Assembly (NCBI GenBank): GCA_022564455.1
Contig: JADFLK010000152.1
Span: 1 to 5,885 of the forward strand
Direction of reading: 5' to 3'
From: Bacteroidota bacterium
GTDB taxonomy: Bacteria > Bacteroidota > Rhodothermia > Rhodothermales > Rubricoccaceae
Length of the DNA stretch: 5,885 nucleotides
Position 1 is the first letter of the stretch. Each line of letters opens with the position of its first letter. Shown one piece after another: positions 1-5,783 of this stretch. The notes beneath the pieces were generated by a model. The model did no database searches. It saw only the letters and a program-made list of their open reading frames with translations, and was not told the origin of the DNA. Position numbers and translations under genes: made by a program.

Positions 1-2
1 CT

Positions 3-107
3 GCGAAGGACCCGGATGAGTGGATCAGCGGCATGGAGCGCCGCCTGCTAGAACGTGTGCCTCCCGACAATGACAACTATTCTGCACTCGCTGTTTTTGT
101 GACGTAA
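3..107 (+). CDS. C-terminal end of a probable PP2C-type protein phosphatase (5' end outside window)
   Basis: This frame is open from the left edge and ends at TAA 105-107, giving 34 residues that finish in PDNDNYSALAVFVT. That ending resembles the last motif of PP2C-family serine/threonine phosphatases. There an Asp-Asn pair (the Asp binds a catalytic metal), followed by a Ser/Thr, leads into a final hydrophobic beta strand, as in DN-x-(T/S)-x-x-V-V. The acidic/basic helix before it (WISGMERRLLERV) fits the helix that precedes this motif. If correct, the full protein would remove phosphate from Ser/Thr residues in a regulatory circuit. Only the tail is visible, so the family call rests on one short motif. 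The antiporter gene begins 43 bases after the stop on the same strand, so the two could be cotranscribed. Confidence 0.5.
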   Translation, partial: AKDPDEWISGMERRLLERVPPDNDNYSALAVFVT

Positions 108-121
108 GCCTCTTAGGAGGC
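108..121 (+). other. Small GC hairpin containing an AGGAGG, between phosphatase tail and antiporter
   Basis: GCCTC (108-112) and GAGGC (117-121) form a perfect 5-bp stem around the loop TTAG, starting at the base after the upstream stop codon. The 3' arm includes AGGAGG (115-120), which looks like a Shine-Dalgarno sequence. It lies 30 bases before the antiporter ATG, too far for normal use, and no in-frame ATG, GTG or TTG lies closer. No T-run follows, so this is not a classical intrinsic terminator. It may be a coincidental stem or a translational control element. Confidence 0.3.
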
Positions 122-150
122 CCCGGGAATACGCTGCGCAAAACCTGTCC

Positions 151-1335
151 ATGCCCTTCTTCGACCTTTTTCTCGTAGTTATCCTGGCATGGGGGGCAGG
201 TTCTCTGGCGAGCAAGTTGGGGTATCCAGCGGTGCTCGGCGAGCTAGCCGCAGGGATCGTATTTGGTCCGCCGGTATTGGGTCTTGTCGGCCCGAGCGAG
301 ACACTCTCGATGCTCGGCGTGTTGGGCGTGGTGATGCTAATGCTGTTCATCGGCATGCAGGTTGATCCCGAGGAATTGTTGCGTTCGGCGTCCTCATCGT
401 TGCTGCCAGCCGCGGCTGGTCTAGTTATCCCGGCGGGGCTGGGCTATGTAGCGGTCACCATGGTAGGCGGCGGTTCTTCAGCGGAAGGCCTCATGGTGGG
501 CGTCATCATCGCCACGACGGCCCTCGCAACTGTTTCGCGGGTGTTGCTCGATCTCCAAATGCTCCAGACGCCCTTCGGCCGGCGGTTGCTGTGCGTATCG
601 TTGCTTGAGGTGGTACTCGTGCTCGTGGCCTTTGCCATCGTAGCCGGTTTGTCCACTTCGGAGGCAGGCGGTTCCAGCACTCTCGCCCTCGTGCTTTTGA
701 AGGCAGGCGGGTTTCTGATAGGGGCTACGGCGGTCGGATGGTTCGCACTTGGGCCACTAGGGGACCTGGTTCGACGGTTTGGGCTGGGAGGCCGCCCGGG
801 AGCGTTCACCCTCACTCTTGTTATCGGATTGCTCTTCTCCGCAGTATCCGATGCAGCCGGACTCTCGTTTGTACCCGGTGCGTTCCTTGCAGGGTTATTT
901 ATTGGCCCTAAGGTGCTTGGGGGGCCGTTTACAGAAACGGTGCATGTCGTCCGCGATGTCGGCGTCGGCTTTCTGACTCCGCTTTTCTTTTTCGCCGCCG
1001 GCTTTCAGGCCGACCTCAGCTTTATCGTGAAGGAGCCGATACTGCTGGCCGCCATCGTAGCAGCGGCCTTTGTCGGGAAGATGCTGGCGGGCGTACTCGG
1101 CCTGCTTCCATCCACCGCCTCGTGGCGGGAGGGCGTCGTGCTCGGTTTCGGGATGAACGGCCGCGGCGGCATCGACGTGATCATGGCCGGGCTGGCCCTC
1201 AACAGCCTGCACGTGATCGGCGAAGGGCTATTCACCGCCCTCATCCTCACCACGTTTCTGACCACGCTTCCCGTGCCGATTCTTTTACAAAAAGGGGTGA
1301 GATGGTTGAAGCCGGGAGAGTCTAGGGGCTTCTAG
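151..1335 (+). CDS. CPA2-type cation:proton antiporter, membrane domain only
   Basis: The 394-residue protein is almost entirely hydrophobic and matches the Na+/H+ exchanger membrane domain of the CPA2 (KefB/NapA-like) family, which swaps Na+ or K+ for H+ across the inner membrane. The first helix and the segment SKLGYPAVLGELAAGIVFGP (21-40) are typical of the family N-terminus. Other hallmarks are the broken-helix threonines T122-T123, GAFLAGLFIGP (243-253), the transmembrane lysine K310 in VGKMLAG, and GMNGRGGIDVIMA (334-346). It ends soon after the last helix, so it lacks the TrkA-N/RCK regulatory tail found in KefB and KefC. The usual Asp-Asp (or Asn-Asp) ion site in the helix after GRRLL appears as E153-V154, so transport activity or ion choice is uncertain. 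ATG 151 is the only ATG, GTG or TTG between the in-frame stop at 100-102 and the first helix. Confidence 0.88.
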   Translation: MPFFDLFLVVILAWGAGSLASKLGYPAVLGELAAGIVFGPPVLGLVGPSETLSMLGVLGVVMLMLFIGMQVDPEELLRSASSSLLPAAAGLVIPAGLGYVAVTMVGGGSSAEGLMVGVIIATTALATVSRVLLDLQMLQTPFGRRLLCVSLLEVVLVLVAFAIVAGLSTSEAGGSSTLALVLLKAGGFLIGATAVGWFALGPLGDLVRRFGLGGRPGAFTLTLVIGLLFSAVSDAAGLSFVPGAFLAGLFIGPKVLGGPFTETVHVVRDVGVGFLTPLFFFAAGFQADLSFIVKEPILLAAIVAAAFVGKMLAGVLGLLPSTASWREGVVLGFGMNGRGGIDVIMAGLALNSLHVIGEGLFTALILTTFLTTLPVPILLQKGVRWLKPGESRGF

Positions 1336-1414
1336 ACCCAACGTGCTGCGGAATAGAATCGTTCGATTTCTGATCTCATCTAGCCGTTACCAAAAGGTTA
1401 CTAACCATTAATCG
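1336..1414. other. Convergent intergenic gap, antiporter / patatin gene
   Basis: This 79-base gap separates two genes that converge. It holds a weak stem, AGAATC (1355-1360) with GATTTCT (1365-1371) around GTTC, and a short dyad GGTTA-C-TAACC (1396-1406). Either could help end transcription, but neither is GC-rich with a following T-run, so no terminator is called. Confidence 0.3.
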
Positions 1415-2644
1415 TCAAGAATCCAGCAACCCATCCAACTCATCCAGCGCATCCTTGAGATCCCGCGTCGCCACTGTTGTAGGAAGCACGGCCTTGTCGA
1501 GCCCGCCGAGGCCGACGCTCTCCCAAAGGTCGTAGTGCGATCGGTCGAGGACATCGTTACGCAGCGTGATACCGTGTCGTTCGAGGATGGGAGCGAGCTC
1601 TTCGCGCCGATCAGAAAGGGTTTCCATGGTGGAACGGTACGCGTGCTCGCAGACCTCCTTCCTCGCAGAGAAGGAAAAGACGTTGCGGAAGAACATCGTG
1701 TAGTCGTCGCGCTTGGGCTCGAAGAGCAAAACATCGGCTGTGTCGTAGCGATCCTGATACGCGGCGAGGCCCGTATCCAGGCGCGAGTGGATGAGCGTCC
1801 GGAATGTCTGCGATAGCACCGCGGGCATCCCGCGATCCAGCAAATGGCCACGCTTCATCACGCCTTGCTCTACGGCTCCGTCGGTATCCACGGGCACGAG
1901 CGGATTCACGCAAATCACCAGACCGGCTCCTTTCTCCAGCGCCACGGAGGCGTGGAGTGTTTTCAGCAGGACCCCATCCACATAGAAGCGGCCATTGATT
2001 TCCACGGGCGGATAGAGTCCTGGCAGGGCCGTCGAGGCCTGCACGGCGAGGGAGATCGGAACATCCTTGAAGCCCTCGTCGCCGAAACGAACGGCCTCGC
2101 CCGCGTCCAGATCGGCAGCAACTACGTAGAGGCTGGTCTCCAGTTCGTTGAAGTCGTTGGTGCGGCCATCCTCGGAAAAAATGGTTTCGAGGTATTCGCG
2201 CAGCGGGTTGTTGTCGAACATCCCCACCGGCAGCGCCCGCCCCAGCCGGCTCACCATCGATAGAACAAGCCCTTTGCCAACCTCGCCTTTCCTCACGGAG
2301 TGCGAGAGGGCCTCGAAGACGAGCCTCGGCACGGACATGCCGCGCTTCACGAACTCCTTTATCGCAGGCGACATAAAGAGTTCGGGCCGGAAGGGATGCA
2401 CGCCGGGCTCGTTGTGGATGACCGAGCGAACAAGCTGCGCCGTCGAGATACCATTGGCCAGGCACGAGCCTACAAATGCCCCAGATGAAACGCCTACAAT
2501 GACCGACACGTCCGTGAAATCCACACCGCTCATGGCCTCGTCGAGCGCACGAAGCGCACCGATCTCGTACACCGCGCCTTCGGGGCCGCCGCCGGCCAGC
2601 GCAAGCCCTACCGAGCCCGTTCGTTCGTGGTCGACAACTTGCAT
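1415..2644 (-). CDS. Patatin-like phospholipase
   Basis: The 409-residue protein has the patatin (lipid acyl hydrolase) fold elements in order. A glycine-rich oxyanion-hole loop, LALAGGGPEGA (14-24), is followed by the nucleophile elbow GVSSG (51-55) with catalytic S53, and by the Asp of the Ser-Asp dyad in FYVDGVLL (D223). Such enzymes release fatty acids from phospholipids or other acyl lipids. No signal peptide is seen, so it probably acts in the cytoplasm or on the inner face of the membrane. Residues 76-170 form a long, mostly helical insert between nucleophile and Asp, including a basic stretch near 117-136. The usual Arg/Lys in GGGxRG is Glu here (E22). The ATG at 2642-2644 was chosen because it sits 13 residues before the first core strand. 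A TTG at 2690-2692 would add 16 residues of no family character. The C-terminal ~150 residues have no recognised domain. Confidence 0.88.
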   Translation of the reverse strand: MQVVDHERTGSVGLALAGGGPEGAVYEIGALRALDEAMSGVDFTDVSVIVGVSSGAFVGSCLANGISTAQLVRSVIHNEPGVHPFRPELFMSPAIKEFVKRGMSVPRLVFEALSHSVRKGEVGKGLVLSMVSRLGRALPVGMFDNNPLREYLETIFSEDGRTNDFNELETSLYVVAADLDAGEAVRFGDEGFKDVPISLAVQASTALPGLYPPVEINGRFYVDGVLLKTLHASVALEKGAGLVICVNPLVPVDTDGAVEQGVMKRGHLLDRGMPAVLSQTFRTLIHSRLDTGLAAYQDRYDTADVLLFEPKRDDYTMFFRNVFSFSARKEVCEHAYRSTMETLSDRREELAPILERHGITLRNDVLDRSHYDLWESVGLGGLDKAVLPTTVATRDLKDALDELDGLLDS

Positions 2645-2762
2645 GGGGGACACAGATTGTTGACGATGCCACAATGTGAAAAGTACGACCAACTCGTACC
2701 CCGAATAGCGGACGCAACTCCTCTTTCAGACTTCTCTGTGGGACTTCTCAGTGAGGGCTGGC
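2645..2762. other. Gap between the patatin and NTF2-like genes, with a direct repeat
   Basis: These 118 bases lie upstream of the patatin gene, which reads leftward from 2644. GACTTCTC occurs twice, at 2729-2736 and 2742-2749, a 13-base period that would place both copies on nearly the same face of the helix region. This could be a regulator site for the patatin gene or chance. No convincing promoter or terminator hairpin was found. Confidence 0.3.
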
Positions 2763-3128
2763 CTACCCGTGATAAAATGTCTCCCGGACGATCTGGCCGT
2801 TCTCCCATTCCTGCGCGGCGACTTGCTCCACCTTCACCTCACCGTCCGCGAAGTCGTGATCGTAGTGCATAAACCATTCAACAAACGCGACACCGGTACC
2901 CGGGCTCGTCTCGTTAACGGCTACGTTCTTCACCTCAGCGCTATGGAACGTTCTCACGCCTTCTACCCATTTCTCTTCCAGCTCGCGGTTTACGGCTTTG
3001 CCAACACGAGGCTCTTCCCCAACTTCGTTCATAACGACGTTCGACGCATAGAAGCGGTCGAAGGCGGGAAGCACCTCTCCCCGGAGGATCATCGCGTTGA
3101 GTTCGTCGACACTGGTCTTGAGGTCCAT
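2763..3128 (-). CDS. SnoaL-like / NTF2-like superfamily protein
   Basis: The 121-residue protein fits the NTF2-like cone fold used by SnoaL-type proteins. An N-terminal helix pair (DLKTSVDELNAMILRGEVL) is followed by AFDRFYASNVVMNEV (22-36), the usual position of the 'F-Y-A-x-D/N-V' motif, then G-K-A (43-45) and a helix to about residue 58. Strands follow around FHSAEVKNVAVNE (61-73), TGVAFVEWFMHYD (78-90) and VKVEQVAAQEWENGQIVRETFYH (98-120). The final W-x-N-G-x-I-V-x-E-x-F motif is typical. Members bind small hydrophobic ligands or act as isomerases, cyclases or hydrolases; no specific reaction can be assigned. It starts at ATG 3126-3128 and is transcribed leftward, 118 bases ahead of the patatin gene, so the two could share a transcript. 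It is divergent from the SPFH gene. Confidence 0.8.
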   Translation of the reverse strand: MDLKTSVDELNAMILRGEVLPAFDRFYASNVVMNEVGEEPRVGKAVNRELEEKWVEGVRTFHSAEVKNVAVNETSPGTGVAFVEWFMHYDHDFADGEVKVEQVAAQEWENGQIVRETFYHG

Positions 3129-3310
3129 GATCAGATTGGTTTAGGTGGAGTGAAGGCGCATTACCTGAACAACCAGGTTTCTGTTCCTGGGGCAGCCCCT
3201 GCCTATTCCCCATGACCCGACCTCGCGCCCAATAGCACGCAGCCTTGCGGGGCATGACCTGCAAGCCGTATCGTGCGGTGTTCCCTTTCCCCCATAGACT
3301 CCTCAGACCC
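3129..3310. promoter_or_regulatory. Divergent promoter region (NTF2-like gene left, SPFH gene right), contents unproven
   Basis: These 182 bases separate the starts of two divergent genes, so promoters for both directions must lie here or within the gene ends. CCAGG (3173-3177) can pair with CCTGG (3186-3190), and the overlapping GGGG (3189-3192) can pair with CCCC (3196-3199), giving two mutually exclusive small stems. TTGCGG (3245-3250) and TATCGT (3269-3274), 18 bases apart, loosely resemble -35/-10 boxes 36 bases before the SPFH ATG, but the match is weak. Confidence 0.35.
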
Positions 3311-4435
3311 ATGGGCATCTTCGACAAGATCCGCGGCGAGTTCATCGACATCATTGAGTGGACCGACGACTCCGACGACACGCTCGTCCACCGCTTCGAG
3401 CGCTACAACAACGAAATAAAGTTTGGGGCGAAACTGGTCGTCCGCGAAGGCCAGGAGGCCGTGTTCGTGGATGAAGGCCAGTTGGCGGATGTCTTCCCGC
3501 CCGGCACCTACACGCTGGAAACGGCAAACATCCCGCTCCTTTCCACGCTCCAGGGGTGGAAGCACGGCTTCGAGAGTCCGTTTAAGGCCGAGGTCTACTA
3601 CGTCTCTACGAGGCAGTTTACAGACCAGAAGTGGGGAACGAAGAACCCGATCATGCTCCGCGACCCGGAGTTCGGGCCACTCCGCCTGAGGGCGTTCGGT
3701 ACGTACGCGTTCAAAGCCGGCGACCCCGCTACGCTGATTCGTGAGATCGTTGGTACGGACGGCCACTTCCAGACGGACGACCTCTCCAACCAACTCCGCA
3801 ACCTCATCGTCTCGCGCTTTACGGACGTGCTGGCCGAGAGCAAACTCGCCGCGCTAGATCTCGCCGCGAACTACGACGAACTTGGCGAGTTCGTCCGCGC
3901 CAAGATCGAAGAGGAGTTCAACGGCTACGGCATCGACGTCACGTCGCTGCTCGTCGAAAACATCTCCCTCCCGCCTGCCGTCGAGGAGATGCTCGACAAA
4001 CGGACAAGCATGGGTATCGTCGGAGACCTGGGTGCGTACACGCAGTTTCAGGCTGCGCAAGCCATGGAGAAAGCCGCCGAAACGCCCGGCAGTGGCGCAG
4101 GACAAGGAATGGGGATGGGCATGGGCTTCGCGATGGCCAACCAGATGGCCCAGACGATGGGGCAGCCCACGGCCGGAACTCCACCACCCCCTCCCGTCGC
4201 CGCGCAGTACCACGTGGCCGTAGATGGGGAAACACGCGGCCCGTACGACATGAACACGCTACGCAGCCAGGCCCAGAGCGGCACACTTACGAAGGACAGC
4301 ATGGTCTGGACGAAGGGCATGGACGAGTGGCAGCCCGCCGGCCAGGTCTCTGCGCTCGGCGATCTGTTCGCCGCCGTTCCGCCGCCGGTTCCTTCCCCGG
4401 CAGCCCCTACTACCCCAGATGAGCCATCCTCCTAG
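3311..4435 (+). CDS. SPFH-domain protein (YdjI/'virion core protein'-like) with C-terminal GYF_2 domain
   Basis: The 374-residue protein begins with MGIFDKIRGEFIDIIEW, the standard start of the bacterial SPFH family related to B. subtilis YdjI (COG4260, stomatin/prohibitin-like). The SPFH domain covers about residues 25-235, with VREGQEAVFVDEGQ (44-57) and PPGTYTLET (63-71) near its start and GIDVTSLLVENISLPP (207-222) near its end. A short helical stretch and a Met/Gly-rich linker (261-285), common in this family, come next. PPPPP (291-295) leads into a GYF_2 domain (about 299-355), shown by Y-H-V-x-x-x-G-x-x-R-G-P-Y and VWTKGMDEWQPA. A second proline run, PPPVPSP, closes the protein. No membrane helix is present, so it needs a partner for membrane attachment. 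ATG 3311 was preferred over in-frame upstream codons, including ATG 3254, because it gives the family N-terminus. The likely role is a scaffold in membrane organisation or envelope stress. Confidence 0.87.
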   Translation: MGIFDKIRGEFIDIIEWTDDSDDTLVHRFERYNNEIKFGAKLVVREGQEAVFVDEGQLADVFPPGTYTLETANIPLLSTLQGWKHGFESPFKAEVYYVSTRQFTDQKWGTKNPIMLRDPEFGPLRLRAFGTYAFKAGDPATLIREIVGTDGHFQTDDLSNQLRNLIVSRFTDVLAESKLAALDLAANYDELGEFVRAKIEEEFNGYGIDVTSLLVENISLPPAVEEMLDKRTSMGIVGDLGAYTQFQAAQAMEKAAETPGSGAGQGMGMGMGFAMANQMAQTMGQPTAGTPPPPPVAAQYHVAVDGETRGPYDMNTLRSQAQSGTLTKDSMVWTKGMDEWQPAGQVSALGDLFAAVPPPVPSPAAPTTPDEPSS

Positions 4436-4549
4436 CCAGCGTAGGTGAGTGTGAGAATGAGGGGATGAGAGTGGTTTGGTAGCAGCTTCCTACCCCCTAT
4501 CGGCCTCTTTCTCTCACCCTCTCATACCCTTAACCTCCACCCCCCAACC
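4436..4549 (+). other. Intercistronic gap with nested imperfect inverted repeat
   Basis: The 114-base gap is purine-rich on the left and pyrimidine-rich on the right. The arm at 4449-4471 (GTGTGAGAATGAGGGG, then ATGAGAG) pairs with 4511-4527 (CTCTCACCCTCTCATAC) if about six bases bulge out of the left arm and one G-U pair is allowed. Inside the loop, GGTAG (4478-4482) pairs with CTACC (4490-4494). The last bases before the zinc-ribbon ATG are C-rich, with no ribosome-binding purine run. The structure may set the ratio of the two gene products or stabilise the upstream mRNA. Confidence 0.45.
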
Positions 4550-5629
4550 ATGGAGCTACGCCAGTTTGCGTGCAAGAACTGCGGAGCCGACCTCGAGTTT
4601 GGTCCCGGCACGGAGGCCCTCGTATGCCCCTACTGCGGGGTAGAAAACCGCATCGGCGCTGATGAGCCCGCGGCGGGCGAGATGGACTTCAACGCGGCCG
4701 TCCGGGCGCTGGAAGGGCAGGTGGAAACGGTGGAGACCATCACCGCGAAGTGCTCCAGCTGTGCAGCCGAGACCAACCTGCCGCCTGACGTAATGAGCGA
4801 CTCGTGCGCGTTTTGCGGGTCGCCGGTCGTCCTCGAAGGCGCATCGACGCGCTCCATCAAGCCGCAGAGCCTTCTTCCGTTCAAGGTCACGGATTCCGAA
4901 GCCCAAAAGGCCTTCCGAAAGTGGCTGCAAGGCCGCTGGTTCGCACCGGGCGACCTGAAGAAGCACTCCGGCTCCGCGCGCGGCCTCACCGGGATGTACA
5001 TCCCCCACTGGACGTACGACGCCCGTACGATTTCGGCCTACACGGGCCAGCGCGGCACCCACTACTACACCACGCAGACGTACACGGCCACGGTGAACGG
5101 GAAACCGCAAACCCGGACGCGGCAGGTCCGCCAAACAAGTTGGCACCCGGCCTCCGGCCGCGTGTACGTGGACTTTGACGACGTGTTGGTCGAGGCCAGC
5201 ACCTCGCTCCCGGAGGTTCATCGCCCCAGCGTGGGTGAAGACGCACTTCAGCGCCTCGTCCCTTACGCCGACGAGTACCTGGCCGGGTTCCTGACCGAGC
5301 ACTACACGGTTGGGCTGGAGGACGGCTTCAAGATTGCGACCACGAAGATGGCGCCCCGTATCGACCAGGCCATCCGCAGCGACATCGGCGGCGACGAGCA
5401 GCGCGTCACCAGCAACGACACCCGCTACTTCGACGTTACGTACAAGCACATCCTTCTGCCCATCTGGATTAGCTCCTACCAGTTCGGCGGCAAGACCTAC
5501 CAGTTCACCGTAGACGCCGAAACAGGCCGCGTACAGGGCGAGCGGCCGTACAGCAAGATCAAAATTGCGATGACGATCCTCGCCGTAATCTTGTTCATCG
5601 TGATGATGGTGATGCTGGCTCAGAGCTGA
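4550..5629 (+). CDS. Double zinc-ribbon, C-terminally membrane-anchored protein (often mislabelled PriA-like helicase)
   Basis: The 359-residue protein opens with a zinc ribbon, C8-x2-C11 and C26-x2-C29, then a second one, C68-x2-C71 and C86-x2-C89. A conserved domain (about 105-335) follows with family landmarks MYIPHWTYDA (149-158), YTGQRG (164-169), FDDVLVEAS (209-217), YLAGF (243-247), GGDEQR (280-285), KHILLPIW (299-306) and TGRVQGERPYS (325-335). Residues 337-356 form one hydrophobic helix, a C-terminal membrane anchor that leaves the ribbons in the cytoplasm. Database names such as 'primosomal protein N' superfamily II helicase' for this family appear unfounded, since no Walker or helicase motifs are present. 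By analogy with B. subtilis YdjG next to YdjI, it may tether the upstream SPFH protein to the membrane. It starts at the ATG that places the first ribbon seven residues in, 114 bases after the SPFH stop. Confidence 0.85.
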   Translation: MELRQFACKNCGADLEFGPGTEALVCPYCGVENRIGADEPAAGEMDFNAAVRALEGQVETVETITAKCSSCAAETNLPPDVMSDSCAFCGSPVVLEGASTRSIKPQSLLPFKVTDSEAQKAFRKWLQGRWFAPGDLKKHSGSARGLTGMYIPHWTYDARTISAYTGQRGTHYYTTQTYTATVNGKPQTRTRQVRQTSWHPASGRVYVDFDDVLVEASTSLPEVHRPSVGEDALQRLVPYADEYLAGFLTEHYTVGLEDGFKIATTKMAPRIDQAIRSDIGGDEQRVTSNDTRYFDVTYKHILLPIWISSYQFGGKTYQFTVDAETGRVQGERPYSKIKIAMTILAVILFIVMMVMLAQS

Positions 5630-5645
5630 GAACGGCTTGCCTTGG

Positions 5646-5745
5646 ATTACGTGATGTACGTGATTACGTGAGGGCAGCGTCAACACCATCCCGAGACCAT
5701 TCCGGCATAGTCAGAATCACGTATTCACGTAATTACACATGATTC
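5646..5745. repeat. Inverted repeat made of iterated TACGTGA units
   Basis: TACGTGA occurs on the plus strand at 5648-5654, 5657-5663 and 5665-5671 (periods 9 and 8). Its complement TCACGTA occurs at 5717-5723 and 5725-5731 (period 8). The arms ATTACGTGA-TG-TACGTGATT (5646-5665) and 5715-5733 are reverse complements apart from a one-base indel and a mismatch, and enclose a 49-base spacer. The right side also forms its own hairpin, GAATCACGT (5714-5722) with ACATGATTC (5737-5745), with one mismatch. It lies between convergent genes, so it could end transcription from both sides, be a protein-binding array, or be one copy of a dispersed intergenic repeat. Confidence 0.7.
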
Positions 5746-5783
5746 GAGCAATCTCCGCTGCCGAAACCCGTCCGATGCGAAGT

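Noticed and set aside
1355..1406. Intrinsic terminator between the antiporter and patatin genes
   Set aside because: The available stems are short, AT-rich and not followed by a T-run in either direction.
2148..2663. Plus-strand open frame (171 codons) opposite the patatin N-terminus
   Set aside because: Its Ser/Thr/Pro-rich product without domains is typical of the antisense shadow of a GC-rich gene.
2645..2692. Upstream TTG start for the patatin gene, adding 16 residues
   Set aside because: The extension has no family similarity or signal-peptide character, no ribosome-binding site favours it, and the ATG at 2642-2644 lies at the usual distance from the first core strand.
1611..2717. Long minus-strand open frame (368 codons) overlapping the patatin gene in another frame
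   Set aside because: The sequence is Arg/Ala/Gly-rich with no family features, while the overlapping frame encodes a full patatin fold with intact catalytic motifs.
3245..3274. Sigma70-like promoter TTGCGG-18-TATCGT before the SPFH gene
   Set aside because: Only 3/6 and 4/6 bases match the consensus, and the organism probably uses a different promoter consensus, so it is mentioned under the divergent region but not called.
3245..3310. N-terminal extension of the SPFH protein by 22 residues
   Set aside because: Family members begin at the MGIFD-type sequence encoded from 3311. The extension is basic and proline-containing, and it would start at a TTG.
4550..5629. Helicase or primosomal function for the zinc-ribbon protein
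   Set aside because: No Walker A/B or other helicase motif is present, and the C-terminal membrane helix argues against a PriA-type role.
4556..5689. Long open frame (377 codons) antisense to the zinc-ribbon gene
   Set aside because: Its product is a low-complexity Arg/Val/Leu/Gly-rich sequence with no domain. It lies opposite a clearly recognisable gene and is a by-product of high GC at third positions.
5646..5745. CRISPR array
   Set aside because: The units are 7-9 bases, lie nearly head to tail and occur in both orientations, with no unique spacers of 25-40 bases.
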